Shown: positions 20,377 through 28,016 of the stretch, piece after piece | How positions within the stretch are numbered: the stretch's first letter is position 1 | Layout: each line of letters starts with the position of its first letter | Source of the DNA: Planosporangium mesophilum | Lineage (GTDB): Bacteria > Actinomycetota > Actinomycetes > Mycobacteriales > Micromonosporaceae | DNA length: 35,459 nt | NCBI RefSeq assembly: GCF_016863255.1 | Contig: NZ_BOON01000074.1 | Span: 1 to 35,459, forward strand | Direction of reading: 5' to 3' | Notes under the pieces: generated by a model | What the model saw: only the letters and a program-made list of their open reading frames with translations | What the model was told of the DNA's origin: nothing | Databases searched by the model: none | Position numbers and translations under genes: made by a program

Positions 20377-21953
20377 GCCCGGTTCTCGCTCTCGTACCGC
20401 TGGCCGAGGAGTCGGTGCCGGCCGAGACGTTCCAGTTGCCGCAGATCGACTACGCGGCCCTCGCGCCGATGCTGATCCTGTTCGGTGTCGCGTGCGTCGG
20501 CATCCTGGTGGAGGCGGCCTTCCGGCGCTTCCCGCGGGCCCGCATCCAGCTTCCGCTTGCCCTGCTCGGCGCGCTCGCGGCGCTGGTCGTGGTGATCATG
20601 ACGGCCGGCAAGCGCACGATCACCGCCGGCGGTGCGATCACCATCGACGGCCCGGCGCTGTTCCTGCAGGGCTCGATCCTGGTACTCGGCATCGTGGCGC
20701 TGCTGCTGATCGGTGAGCGCACCCTGGAGCGCGGCGGCGCGTTCGTGGCGCAGGCGGCGGTGACCGCCAACACCGAGGCGGACCGGTCGCAGGCCGCGAC
20801 GTCGGAGGGCGCGAGCGAGGTCTTCCCGCTGAGCATGTTCGCCCTCGGCGGCATGATGCTGTTCTCGACCGCCAACGACCTGCTGACGATGTTCGTGGCG
20901 CTCGAGGTCTTCTCGCTGCCGCTGTACCTGCTGTGCGCGCTGGCCCGCCGTCGGCGCCTGCTCAGCCAGGAGGCGGCGCTGAAGTACTTCCTGCTCGGCT
21001 CGTTCGCCTCGGCGTTCTTCCTGTTCGGCGTCGCGATGATCTACGGCTTCGCCGGCCGGGTCGACTTCAGCGGCATCGACCAGGCGGTCGTGGGGTCGGC
21101 GGCGAGCCCGCTCCTGCTCTACATCGGACTGGCGCTGCTCGTGATCGGTCTGCTGTTCAAGGCCGCCGCGGTGCCGTTCCACGTCTGGACGCCCGACGTG
21201 TACCAGGGCGCCCCGACCCCGATCACGGCGCTGATGGCCGCCTGCACCAAGGTCGCGGCGTTCGGCGGGCTGCTGCGGGTGCTGTACGTCGCGTTCGGGC
21301 GGTCGCAGTGGGACTTCCAGCCGGTGATCGGCACCGTCGCGGTCCTGACGATGATCGTCGGCGCGGTCCTCGCCGTCACCCAGACCGACATCAAGCGGCT
21401 GCTGGCGTACTCGTCGATCGCGAACGCCGGGTACCTTCTCATCGGCGTCGTGGCGCTGAACAAGGAAGGCCTGTCGAGCTCGCTGTTCTACCTGGTGGCC
21501 TACGGCTTCACCGTGCTCGCCGCGTTCGGGGTCGTCACCCTGGTACGCGACGCGGACGGCGAGGCGACGCACCTGTCGCGCTGGGCCGGTCTCGGTCGGC
21601 GTTCGCCGCTGCTGGCGGGCGTGTTCACGTTCATCCTGCTCGCCTTCGCCGGTATTCCGCTGACCAGCGGCTTCACCGCCAAGTTCGGCGTGTTCGCGGC
21701 GGGTGTCGAGGGCGGACAGACCTGGCTGGTCATCGCGGGCGTGGTGTCGAGCGCGATCCTCGCCTTCCCGTACCTGCGGGTCGTCGTGCTGATGTGGCTG
21801 TCGGAGCCGTCCGAGAGCACGCCGGCCGTGTCGATCCCGGGCGCGCTGACGTCGGCCGCTCTCATGATCGGTACGGTAGCCACGCTGGTCCTCGGGGTGG
21901 TACCGACGGTGCTGCTTCCCATCGCGACCAGGGCGGCAGAGTTCATTCGCTGA
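20373..21953 (+). CDS. nuoN: NADH-quinone oxidoreductase subunit N
   Basis: A 526-residue antiporter-like proton-pumping subunit and last gene of the nuo set. The glutamate helix is FVALEVFSLPLYLL, and the lysine helix begins KAAAVPFHVWTPDVYQGAP. A hydrophilic insert of about 30 residues (from QAAVTANTEADRSQ) lies between early helices. The GTG at 20373 overlaps the nuoM stop and follows AAGGAGG by seven bases. A polyprenyl synthase gene follows after 34 bp with no hairpin, so the transcript probably continues. Confidence 0.95.
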   Translation: MSPVLALVPLAEESVPAETFQLPQIDYAALAPMLILFGVACVGILVEAAFRRFPRARIQLPLALLGALAALVVVIMTAGKRTITAGGAITIDGPALFLQGSILVLGIVALLLIGERTLERGGAFVAQAAVTANTEADRSQAATSEGASEVFPLSMFALGGMMLFSTANDLLTMFVALEVFSLPLYLLCALARRRRLLSQEAALKYFLLGSFASAFFLFGVAMIYGFAGRVDFSGIDQAVVGSAASPLLLYIGLALLVIGLLFKAAAVPFHVWTPDVYQGAPTPITALMAACTKVAAFGGLLRVLYVAFGRSQWDFQPVIGTVAVLTMIVGAVLAVTQTDIKRLLAYSSIANAGYLLIGVVALNKEGLSSSLFYLVAYGFTVLAAFGVVTLVRDADGEATHLSRWAGLGRRSPLLAGVFTFILLAFAGIPLTSGFTAKFGVFAAGVEGGQTWLVIAGVVSSAILAFPYLRVVVLMWLSEPSESTPAVSIPGALTSAALMIGTVATLVLGVVPTVLLPIATRAAEFIR

Positions 21954-21987
21954 GGCATCGACGGGTCCCGGGAAGCGGTGTGGCATC

Positions 21988-23022
21988 GTGATTGGCGTGG
22001 TGGGTAAGGAAACCGAGCAGACGCGAAGATCTGTCGGCATCGAGTTTGCCGACGCCGGCCTGGAGGCCGGCGTCGGCCGTATCCTGGCGTCGGTCGAGGA
22101 AGATCTGCGCCAGTCCGTGCTGAGCGCCGATCCGCTGGTCGCGGAGGCGGCGCGGCACCTGGTCGACGCCGGTGGCAAGCGGTTCCGCCCGCTGCTGGTG
22201 GCCCTGGCGGCGCAGCTCGGCGACCCGACGTCGCCCGACGTGGTCAAGGCGGCCATTGTGGTCGAGCTGACCCACCTGGCGTCGCTGTACCACGACGACG
22301 TGATGGACGAGGCGGCCGTCCGCAGGGGCGCGCCGTCGGTCAACTCCCGCTGGGGCAACGTCATGGCGATCCTCGTCGGGGACTACCTGTTCTCCCGGGC
22401 CGCCAGTGTCGCGGCGGAGCTGGGCCCGGAGGCGGTGAACATCCAGGCCGAGACGTTCGCCCGGCTGGTGCACGGCCAGATCGCGGAGACCTCCGGCCCC
22501 CGCGACGGCGAGGACAAGCTCGCCCACTACCTGCGGGTCATCGCGCAGAAGACCGGCTCGCTCATCGCCACCAGCGCCCGCTTCGGCGGGATGTTCGCAC
22601 GTGTACCGGCGGAGCAGGTGGACGCGCTGGCGGAGTACGGCGAGACGATCGGCATCGCGTTCCAGCTCTCCGACGACCTGCTCGACATCGCGTCCGAGTC
22701 GGAGCAGTCGGGCAAGACGCCCGGTACCGACCTGCGCGAGGGCGTGCCGACGCTGCCGGTGCTGTACGCGCTGGCATCCGACGAGACGGACACCGCCTCG
22801 GTACGGCTGCGCCAGATCCTGTCGACCGGCCCGATCACCGACGACGCGCTGCACGCCGAGGCGCTCGGCCTGCTGCGGGAGTCGACGGCGTTCAAGAAGG
22901 CGCGGGAGACGGTCCGCTCGTACAGCGACCGGGCGCGGTCCTCGCTGGCCGTACTGCCCGACCAGCCGGCCCGCCGGGCGCTGGAGTCGCTGTGCGACTT
23001 CATCGCCGAGCGCACGGGCTGA
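21988..23022 (+). CDS. Long-chain polyprenyl diphosphate synthase
   Basis: A 344-residue trans-prenyltransferase that builds the polyprenyl chain, probably for the menaquinone tail given its place after nuo. The first aspartate-rich motif is DDVMD (residues 103-107) and the second is DDLLD (229-233). GGKRFRP at 62-68 binds diphosphate. The residue five before the first motif is Ala98, a small side chain, which in this family goes with long products. Exact length cannot be read from sequence. The GTG at 21988 is used; GTGs at 21997 and 22000 are also possible, and ribosome-site evidence is weak. It resembles the GrcC/HepT/IspB-type synthases. Confidence 0.88.
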   Translation: MIGVVGKETEQTRRSVGIEFADAGLEAGVGRILASVEEDLRQSVLSADPLVAEAARHLVDAGGKRFRPLLVALAAQLGDPTSPDVVKAAIVVELTHLASLYHDDVMDEAAVRRGAPSVNSRWGNVMAILVGDYLFSRAASVAAELGPEAVNIQAETFARLVHGQIAETSGPRDGEDKLAHYLRVIAQKTGSLIATSARFGGMFARVPAEQVDALAEYGETIGIAFQLSDDLLDIASESEQSGKTPGTDLREGVPTLPVLYALASDETDTASVRLRQILSTGPITDDALHAEALGLLRESTAFKKARETVRSYSDRARSSLAVLPDQPARRALESLCDFIAERTG

Positions 23023-23033
23023 CCTGGTCACAA

Positions 23034-23065
23034 GTCGTGACCTCCGGGGACCCGGAGGCCACGAC
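23034..23065. terminator. Strong bidirectional terminator
   Basis: CCTCCGGG (23041-23048) pairs with CCCGGAGG (23051-23058). After one A-C mismatch, TCGTG (23035-23039) pairs with CACGA (23060-23064), plus one more outer G-C pair. It lies between the convergent ends of the polyprenyl synthase and MFS genes. No T-run is present. Confidence 0.75.
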
Positions 23066-23073
23066 CTCCCGGG

Positions 23074-24243
23074 TCACGGGGACGCCAGGCGGGCGCCGAG
23101 CAGGACGCAGGCGGCGGCGAGGGCCATGGCCACCGCGGCGACCATCCAGGCGACCGGGTACGAGGTGTGCGTCGCGAGCAGACCGAAGCCGAGCGGGCCG
23201 ACGCTGGCTCCCGCGTACACGCCGGTCTGGGTCACCGAGGTGGCGGCGGCCGGAGCCTGCGGCCGGAGCCGGACCACGGAGAAGGCCAGCAGTCCCGGCC
23301 AGCACCAGCCGAGGCCGAACGCGAGCAGGACGCCGACCACCAGCGCCGGGAACGAGTCGACGCCGAGCAGTATCGTGCCGACGGCGCCGACGGCCAGCAG
23401 GCCGGCCACGAAGCCGAGGTGGCCCCGCTGCCACCGGTCGGCCAGCCAACCGGCGAGCAGCCGGCACATGATGCACAGCGCACTGCCGAGCGTGAGGGCG
23501 AGGGCGGCGGCGGTCGGTGACATCCCGTGCTCCACGGAGGAGTCGACCAGGAAGGTGCTCAGCGAGTTGGCCGCGCAGGAGGCGAGGGCCGCGGCCACCC
23601 CGAGCAGGAGCATGCCCCCGCCTACGCTGCCCCGGCGCCGTTCGTGCGCCGCCCGGTGATCGGGCTGGTCGGGCGGTACCAGTGCGAGCGCGACGACCGC
23701 GAGCACCGCCCCGAAGCCGAAGGCCCACCGCCAGCCGAGGGTGAGCGCGACCGTGGGTACGGCCACGCCGGCGAGCAGGGTCGACAGTGGAATCGCGGAC
23801 TGCTTGGCGCCGAAGGTGAGGCCGTGCCGGTGCGGCGGCACGGAGCGGGCCAGGGACGCGTTGGAGGAGAGCTGACCGAGTGAGTTCGCCGTCGCCGCGG
23901 CGGCCAGCAGGAGCAGCAGAAGGGTCAGGGAGCGGGCGGCCAGGGCGATGCCCAGCATGCTGGCGGCGGAGACGATAATCGCGGTACGGCCGGTGCGACC
24001 GGGCCCGTACCGTTCGACCAGAGCCCCGACGGGCAGTGAGCCGATGGCGGTGACGCCGAAGTAGACCGCGACGGCGAGGCCGAGGCCGGCCGGGGTGAGT
24101 CCGAGATCGTGCGAGATCTGGACCGCCAGGCCACCTACGAGGAAGACCGGCATTACCGAGACGACCGTCGTGGTTATCGCGGAGACGGAAGCGCGTGCGG
24201 CGTGTCGTCGGCGTGTCGCATTAAGTAATTGGGGTGGCGTCAC
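23074..24243 (-). CDS. MFS transporter
   Basis: A 389-residue membrane transporter of the major facilitator superfamily with about twelve hydrophobic helices. The cytoplasmic loop between helices 2 and 3 carries GALVERYGPGRTGR, and the matching loop in the second half is GWLADRWQRGHLG; both are variants of the MFS GxxxDRxGRR motif. The substrate cannot be told. The GTG at 24243 has no ribosome site but lies six bases after a TACGGT box, suggesting a leaderless mRNA. The gene is divergent from an IclR-type regulator 130 bp away, so regulation of the transporter by it is likely, though not shown. Confidence 0.88.
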   Translation of the reverse strand: MTPPQLLNATRRRHAARASVSAITTTVVSVMPVFLVGGLAVQISHDLGLTPAGLGLAVAVYFGVTAIGSLPVGALVERYGPGRTGRTAIIVSAASMLGIALAARSLTLLLLLLAAAATANSLGQLSSNASLARSVPPHRHGLTFGAKQSAIPLSTLLAGVAVPTVALTLGWRWAFGFGAVLAVVALALVPPDQPDHRAAHERRRGSVGGGMLLLGVAAALASCAANSLSTFLVDSSVEHGMSPTAAALALTLGSALCIMCRLLAGWLADRWQRGHLGFVAGLLAVGAVGTILLGVDSFPALVVGVLLAFGLGWCWPGLLAFSVVRLRPQAPAAATSVTQTGVYAGASVGPLGFGLLATHTSYPVAWMVAAVAMALAAACVLLGARLASP

Positions 24244-24249
24244 CCAGTT

Positions 24250-24255
24250 ACCGTA
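24250..24255 (-). promoter_or_regulatory. Candidate -10 box (TACGGT) for a leaderless MFS mRNA
   Basis: On the minus strand TACGGT is followed by AACTGG and then the GTG start. The rest of the 130-bp divergent region (24244-24373) is unusually AT-rich for this genome. It contains TATGGT (24330-24335), a possible -10 box for the IclR gene. I could not find a clear inverted repeat to serve as the IclR operator. Confidence 0.4.
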
Positions 24256-24373
24256 TTCGCATAGCCTTTCGTTCCCTGTACCTCACCCTTTTGTCGCTCG
24301 ATAGGTTTCCTCCCGACCGACGAGTTTCATATGGTGTAAATCTTGTTGCTGCTGCGGCTGGGGAGGTGCGGCG

Positions 24374-25150
24374 GTGAGAGATCCACAGGCGGAGCCTTCG
24401 GATCTGATCCGCAGCGTGTCGCGTGCGCTGCGGGTGCTCGAAGCGGTGGGGCAGTCGGAGCGCGGCCTCACCGTCAAACAGGTGGCGCGTCGCTGTCAGC
24501 TCACCGTGGCGACCACCTACCACCTCGTGCGCACGCTCGCGTACGAGGGCTACGTGATCCGGCGTGAGGACGGCACGTACGTCGTGGGGCTGGAGATCGC
24601 CGACCGGTTCCGCGAACTGGTCGTGGCGTTCCGTGGCCCGGCGGCGGTCACGGAGGCGCTTCGCCGCACGGCCGCCGAGACCGGGTACAGCCACCAACTG
24701 GCCCGCTTCGTCGGTAACCGGCCCACGGTCACCGTCGCCGCCGAGGGGCCGCGCTCACCCTACGTCGACGACCTGATTCCGGGCTTCGACGACGGCGCCC
24801 ACGCGCTCGCCATGGGCAAGGCCCTGCTGGCGACGCTCGGTGCCGAGCAGCGCGCCCGGTTCCTCAAGGAGAGCGGGATGCCGGTCTACACCCCGCAGAC
24901 CATCACCTCGGTGGAGGCCTTCGAGGCCGACCTGGCCGCCGGGGAGCGGCGGGGCATGCAGATCGAGATCAATCAGTACCGGAACGGGTTGGCCTGCGCG
25001 GCGGTGCTGGCCGTCAACGACCGGGACCCGGAGCGCCGGGTGGTGCTCCAGTGCGCGCTGCCCGCCGGTGAGCTGATGACCTCCGCCCGGGTCGTGCGTA
25101 CCCGGCTGTTGGTGGCCGCCAGCGCCGTGGCCGAGGCGCTCAAGGACTGA
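24374..25150 (+). CDS. IclR family transcriptional regulator
   Basis: A 258-residue DNA-binding regulator. A winged helix-turn-helix occupies residues 12-72 (SVSRALRVLEAVGQSERGLT, then VARRCQLTVATTYHLVRTL as the recognition region). The C-terminal IclR effector-binding domain follows, with the family stretch GAHALAMGKALLA and a late AAVLAVND. Members act as dimers on promoters of nearby catabolic or transport genes in response to small ligands. The GTG at 24374 follows GGGGAGG by seven bases. It is divergent from the MFS gene, its most likely target. The ligand is unknown. Confidence 0.9.
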   Translation: MRDPQAEPSDLIRSVSRALRVLEAVGQSERGLTVKQVARRCQLTVATTYHLVRTLAYEGYVIRREDGTYVVGLEIADRFRELVVAFRGPAAVTEALRRTAAETGYSHQLARFVGNRPTVTVAAEGPRSPYVDDLIPGFDDGAHALAMGKALLATLGAEQRARFLKESGMPVYTPQTITSVEAFEADLAAGERRGMQIEINQYRNGLACAAVLAVNDRDPERRVVLQCALPAGELMTSARVVRTRLLVAASAVAEALKD

Positions 25151-25217
25151 CCCCGACGCCGGTCGATGGACGTCAGGGCGACCTGGAAGACTCGGCTGAC
25201 GAAACGTTGGCGGACCT

Positions 25218-25245
25218 TGAACCGTTCCGGCGAGCCGTACGTACA
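25218..25245 (+). promoter_or_regulatory. SigL-type ECF promoter (TGAACC-N16-CGTACA)
   Basis: TGAACC at 25218-25223 and CGTACA at 25240-25245 are separated by exactly 16 bp. M. tuberculosis SigL is reported to use TGAACC and CGT boxes at this spacing. The expected transcription start, near 25252, is just before the GGGAGG ribosome site of the sigma gene. This suggests that the sigma factor drives its own operon. Confidence 0.6.
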
Positions 25246-25273
25246 ACGGGACAAGGGTGGGAGGATGCCTGGC

Positions 25274-25786
25274 GTGGGCGACGAGGACGCCGATCAGCTA
25301 CGCGTGCTGCACGCTGAGCACGGCGATGCGCTGTTCGCGCACGCCCTCCGCCTGAACGGTGGGGACCGACAGCGTGCGGAGGACCTGGTGCAGGAGACGC
25401 TGCTGCGCGCCTGGCAGCATCCCGAGGCGCTGGATCCGGCTCGCGGTTCGGTACGGGCGTGGCTGTTCACCACGGCTCGTAACCTCGCCATCGACAACTG
25501 GCGGCGGCGGTCGGCGCGGGTCGGTGAGGTGTTCACCGACACGCCCCCGGAACTGCCGATGGCGGACGAGACGGACCGTGCGGTCGACTCCTGGGTGGTG
25601 TCGGAGGCGCTGTCCCGCCTCTCGCCGCAGCACCGGGAGGTCCTGGTGGAGTGTTACTACCAGGGGCGCTCGGTCAACGAGGCGGCCGCCAGGCTGGGCG
25701 TACCTCCCGGCACCGTGAAGTCGCGTACCTACTACGCGCTGCGTTCGCTGAAGCTCGTACTCGAGGAACTGGGGGTGACGTCGTGA
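25274..25786 (+). CDS. ECF RNA polymerase sigma factor (SigL-like)
   Basis: A 170-residue extracytoplasmic-function sigma factor. Region 2 carries AEDLVQETLLRAWQ and, after it, AWLFTTARNLAIDNWRRR, which bind the -10 element. Region 4 is the C-terminal helix-turn-helix LSPQHREVLVECYYQG with LGVPPGTVKSR, which binds the -35 element. I chose the GTG at 25274 because GGGAGG (25259-25264) lies nine bases before it. An ATG at 25265 abuts that site, too close for it, but could use AAGGG. The end overlaps the anti-sigma gene by GTGA, so the two are coupled. The upstream TGAACC/CGT element and the partner point to the SigL group. Confidence 0.88.
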   Translation: MGDEDADQLRVLHAEHGDALFAHALRLNGGDRQRAEDLVQETLLRAWQHPEALDPARGSVRAWLFTTARNLAIDNWRRRSARVGEVFTDTPPELPMADETDRAVDSWVVSEALSRLSPQHREVLVECYYQGRSVNEAAARLGVPPGTVKSRTYYALRSLKLVLEELGVTS

Positions 25787-26547
25787 GCTGTGACCAGATG
25801 ATGGAGTCCGGCGCCTACGTCCTCGGCATCCTCTCCCCCGACGAGCACGCCGCGTACGAGCGGCACCTCGCCACCTGCGCCGTCTGCCAGCGGGAGGTGG
25901 CCGACTTCTCGGGGCTTCCCGGCGTGCTCGCCCAGCTCGGTCCGGACGGGGCCATGACGCTCGCCGACGAGTTCGACGCCGGGCCGGGCGCGCGCTTCGA
26001 CGCGCCGGTGCCGCTGCGCCCGCTGCCGTCCGTACCCCGCTCCAACCCCGTCGAGCGGGAGTTGCCGACGCCGTTCGAGCCGCGCGGCAGCCGGTCGCAG
26101 GAGCGTGGTGTGCGGCGCCGCCAGCGCCGCTGGCGGGCGGTCGCCGCCGGCCTGGCCGCGGCGGCCTGCCTCGCGGTCGGCGTGCTGGTCGGGACCCGGC
26201 TCGTCACGCCCGCCCCCACGCCCTCCCAGGTGGCGATGGCGCCCATGCAGCCGGTGGCCGCGTCCGTGCCGCTCACCGCACAGGTGGCGCTGACCCCGTT
26301 CAGCGGCGGCACCGAGGTGCGGATGCACTGCGTCTACAACGGCGGCAGGCCGGGCGTGCGGTGGACGCTGAAGATGCTCGTGTACCCGAAGAGCGGTGAG
26401 GCGCCCGAGCAGGTGTCCACCTGGACCGCCGCGCAGGGCGACGACGTGAGGTTCGCCGCGGCGACCCGGTTCGCGCCGTCCGACATCGGCAAGGTCGAGA
26501 TCCGCAAGGGCGACGACACCTCGCTGCTGGTGTACGAACAGGCCTGA
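25783..26547 (+). CDS. Zinc-binding membrane anti-sigma factor (RslA-like)
   Basis: A 254-residue single-pass membrane protein that should hold the adjacent ECF sigma factor inactive. The N-terminal zinc anti-sigma motif HX3CX2C is His28, Cys32 and Cys35 (HLATCAVC), with Cys3 as a possible further ligand. A Pro-rich linker leads to one membrane helix at about 118-140, after a basic run (RRRQRRWR). The outside domain of about 110 residues is of unknown fold, with one cysteine (in MHCVYNGG). The order cytosolic ZAS, helix, outer sensor domain agrees with RslA-type factors released by oxidation or proteolysis. Start GTG at 25783 overlaps the sigma stop. Confidence 0.85.
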   Translation: MSCDQMMESGAYVLGILSPDEHAAYERHLATCAVCQREVADFSGLPGVLAQLGPDGAMTLADEFDAGPGARFDAPVPLRPLPSVPRSNPVERELPTPFEPRGSRSQERGVRRRQRRWRAVAAGLAAAACLAVGVLVGTRLVTPAPTPSQVAMAPMQPVAASVPLTAQVALTPFSGGTEVRMHCVYNGGRPGVRWTLKMLVYPKSGEAPEQVSTWTAAQGDDVRFAAATRFAPSDIGKVEIRKGDDTSLLVYEQA

Positions 26548-26568
26548 CCTCGTCGGTGCGGTCAGGCC
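26541..26568. terminator. Shared terminator over two convergent stop codons
   Basis: GGCCTGAC at 26541-26548 and GTCAGGCC at 26561-26568 form a perfect 8-bp stem with a 12-base loop. The stem holds the anti-sigma stop (26545-26547) on one side and the rarD stop (26562-26564) on the other, so it serves both genes. No T-run is present. Confidence 0.55.
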
Positions 26569-27482
26569 GCGGTCGCTGCCAGCGCCTGCGCCTTCGCGAT
26601 GGCCCGCACCCGCCGGGCGTTGCGGATGCCGTCCCAGGTGAACACGGCGAGCGCGGTCCAGACCAGGGCGAACCCGGCGAGCTGGGCCGGGGGCAGGGGC
26701 TCGTGGTACACCAGCACGCCGCAGCCGAGCTGCAGCGTCGGGGTGAGGTACTGGAGCAGCCCCAGGCCGGACAGCGGGATCCGGTTGGCGGCCCCGGCGA
26801 ACAGCAGCAGCGGGATGGCGGTGACCGCGCCGGCGAGGACCATCAGGGTGGTGTGGAGCGTGGACACCTGCCCGAAGGTCGACCGGTGCTGGCCGCCCAG
26901 CCAGCCCAGGTAGGCCAGGGCCGGCCCGGTGAGCGCCAGCGACTCCACGAACAGGCCCTCCACGGCCGGCAGCGCCAGGCTCTTCTTGATCAGGCCGTAC
27001 AGGGCGAAGGTGACCGCGAGCGACAGCGCGATCCACGGCAGCCGGCCGTAGTCGACCGTGAGGACGGCCACCGCGACCGTGCCGATGGCGAGCGCGACCC
27101 ACTGGGTCGGGCGCAGCCGCTCCCGGAGTACGGCGACGCCGAGCAGCACGGTCACGAGCGGGTTGATGTAGTACCCGAGCGACGTCTCCACCACGTGACC
27201 GGAGTTGACGCCGTAGATGTACATCCACCAGTTGACGCCGATGATCACGCTGGCCAGGCAGGCGCCGGCGAGGGTACGGGGCCGGTGGGCCAGGTCCTTG
27301 AGGAACCGCCGGTTGCGCATCGCCAGCAGCAGGACCGCCACGAAGGCGGCGGACCAGACGATCCGGTGCGCCAGGATCTCGATCGGGCCGGACGGCGTGA
27401 GCTGCTTCCAGTAGAGCGGGAAGAAACCCCAGACGATGTACGCGGCGAACCCGAACACGTAACCACGGCGCAGTTGACTCAC
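26562..27482 (-). CDS. rarD: EamA family transporter RarD
   Basis: A 306-residue integral membrane protein with about ten helices, made of two EamA repeats. It begins RRGYVFGFAAYIVWGFFPLYWK, typical of RarD, and contains SGHVVETSLGYYINPLV, the conserved block of the first repeat. RarD proteins are drug/metabolite-superfamily transporters; the name comes from chloramphenicol sensitivity, and the true substrate is unclear. The GTG at 27482 is six bases after a TAACGT box, without a ribosome site, suggesting a leaderless mRNA. It converges on the anti-sigma gene and shares its terminator. Confidence 0.88.
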   Translation of the reverse strand: MSQLRRGYVFGFAAYIVWGFFPLYWKQLTPSGPIEILAHRIVWSAAFVAVLLLAMRNRRFLKDLAHRPRTLAGACLASVIIGVNWWMYIYGVNSGHVVETSLGYYINPLVTVLLGVAVLRERLRPTQWVALAIGTVAVAVLTVDYGRLPWIALSLAVTFALYGLIKKSLALPAVEGLFVESLALTGPALAYLGWLGGQHRSTFGQVSTLHTTLMVLAGAVTAIPLLLFAGAANRIPLSGLGLLQYLTPTLQLGCGVLVYHEPLPPAQLAGFALVWTALAVFTWDGIRNARRVRAIAKAQALAATAA

Positions 27483-27488
27483 GCGCCG

Positions 27489-27494
27489 ACGTTA
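27489..27494 (-). promoter_or_regulatory. Candidate -10 box (TAACGT) for a leaderless rarD mRNA
   Basis: On the minus strand TAACGT is followed by CGGCGC and the GTG start. The box touches the end of the inverted repeat at 27493-27523, which would occupy the spacer and -35 region of this promoter. Confidence 0.4.
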
Positions 27495-27523
27495 GCGGTA
27501 AGAGGCGGGGCCCCTTACCGCTA
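27493..27523. terminator. Perfect 10-bp inverted repeat between rarD and the holin-family gene
   Basis: TAGCGGTAAG and CTTACCGCTA flank an 11-base centre, within which GG and CC add two more pairs. On the minus strand it follows the holin-family gene by 21 bases and is a likely terminator for it. It also overlaps the promoter region of rarD. GGGGCCCC-centred palindromes of this look may be a dispersed repeat in this group; that needs a search. Confidence 0.55.
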
Positions 27524-27544
27524 GTGACCGCTGGGTGGCCGGCG

Positions 27545-27928
27545 TTACTTGTCGTCGCCGTCCGGGACGACGAGGTTGAGGACCCAGCTGATGACGCTCA
27601 CCAGCAGGGCGCCGAGCACCGCCGTCGGCCAGAACTTGTCGACGTGGAACGGCAGGCCCAGCTGGCCCGCGATCCAGCTCGTGAGCAGGAACAACAGACC
27701 GTTGACCACGAGGGCGACCAGCCCGAGCGTCAGCACGTACGCCCAGCACCCGAGCACCTTGACGACCGGGCGCAGGATGGCGTTGACCAGACCGAAGATC
27801 GCGGCCACCAGCAGCAGGGTGCCGATCTTCTTGACCGTGTCGGCCTCGGTGATCGCGATGCCCTTGAGGACGAGCGTCGATATCCACAACGCCACGGCAC
27901 TCACGACGAGCCGGATGAGGATGCCCAT
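27545..27928 (-). CDS. Phage holin-like (YvlD-type) small membrane protein
   Basis: A 127-residue protein with four hydrophobic helices and short loops, ending in a hydrophilic DGDDK. The pattern LLLVAAIFGLVNAILRPVVKVL is characteristic of the family annotated as phage holin 4/YvlD. Despite the name it is widespread on bacterial chromosomes, and no lysis genes are nearby, so a prophage origin is not suggested. Function is unknown; related proteins are linked to membrane-stress genes. I chose the ATG at 27928, at the first hydrophobic segment. The 88 bp up to eccE show only a weak hairpin. Confidence 0.8.
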   Translation of the reverse strand: MGILIRLVVSAVALWISTLVLKGIAITEADTVKKIGTLLLVAAIFGLVNAILRPVVKVLGCWAYVLTLGLVALVVNGLLFLLTSWIAGQLGLPFHVDKFWPTAVLGALLVSVISWVLNLVVPDGDDK

Positions 27929-28016
27929 GGCGGTGATGGTCGCATGCCCGCGCCACCGTTGGGGTCTCGGCCCGATCTCGTTTCTCGACGGGTATCGGCG
28001 GACCTCGTCCGGCGGC

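Noticed and set aside
27545-27928. Prophage remnant suggested by the holin-family name
   Set aside because: The family is common on chromosomes, and no phage, integrase or lysis genes are nearby.
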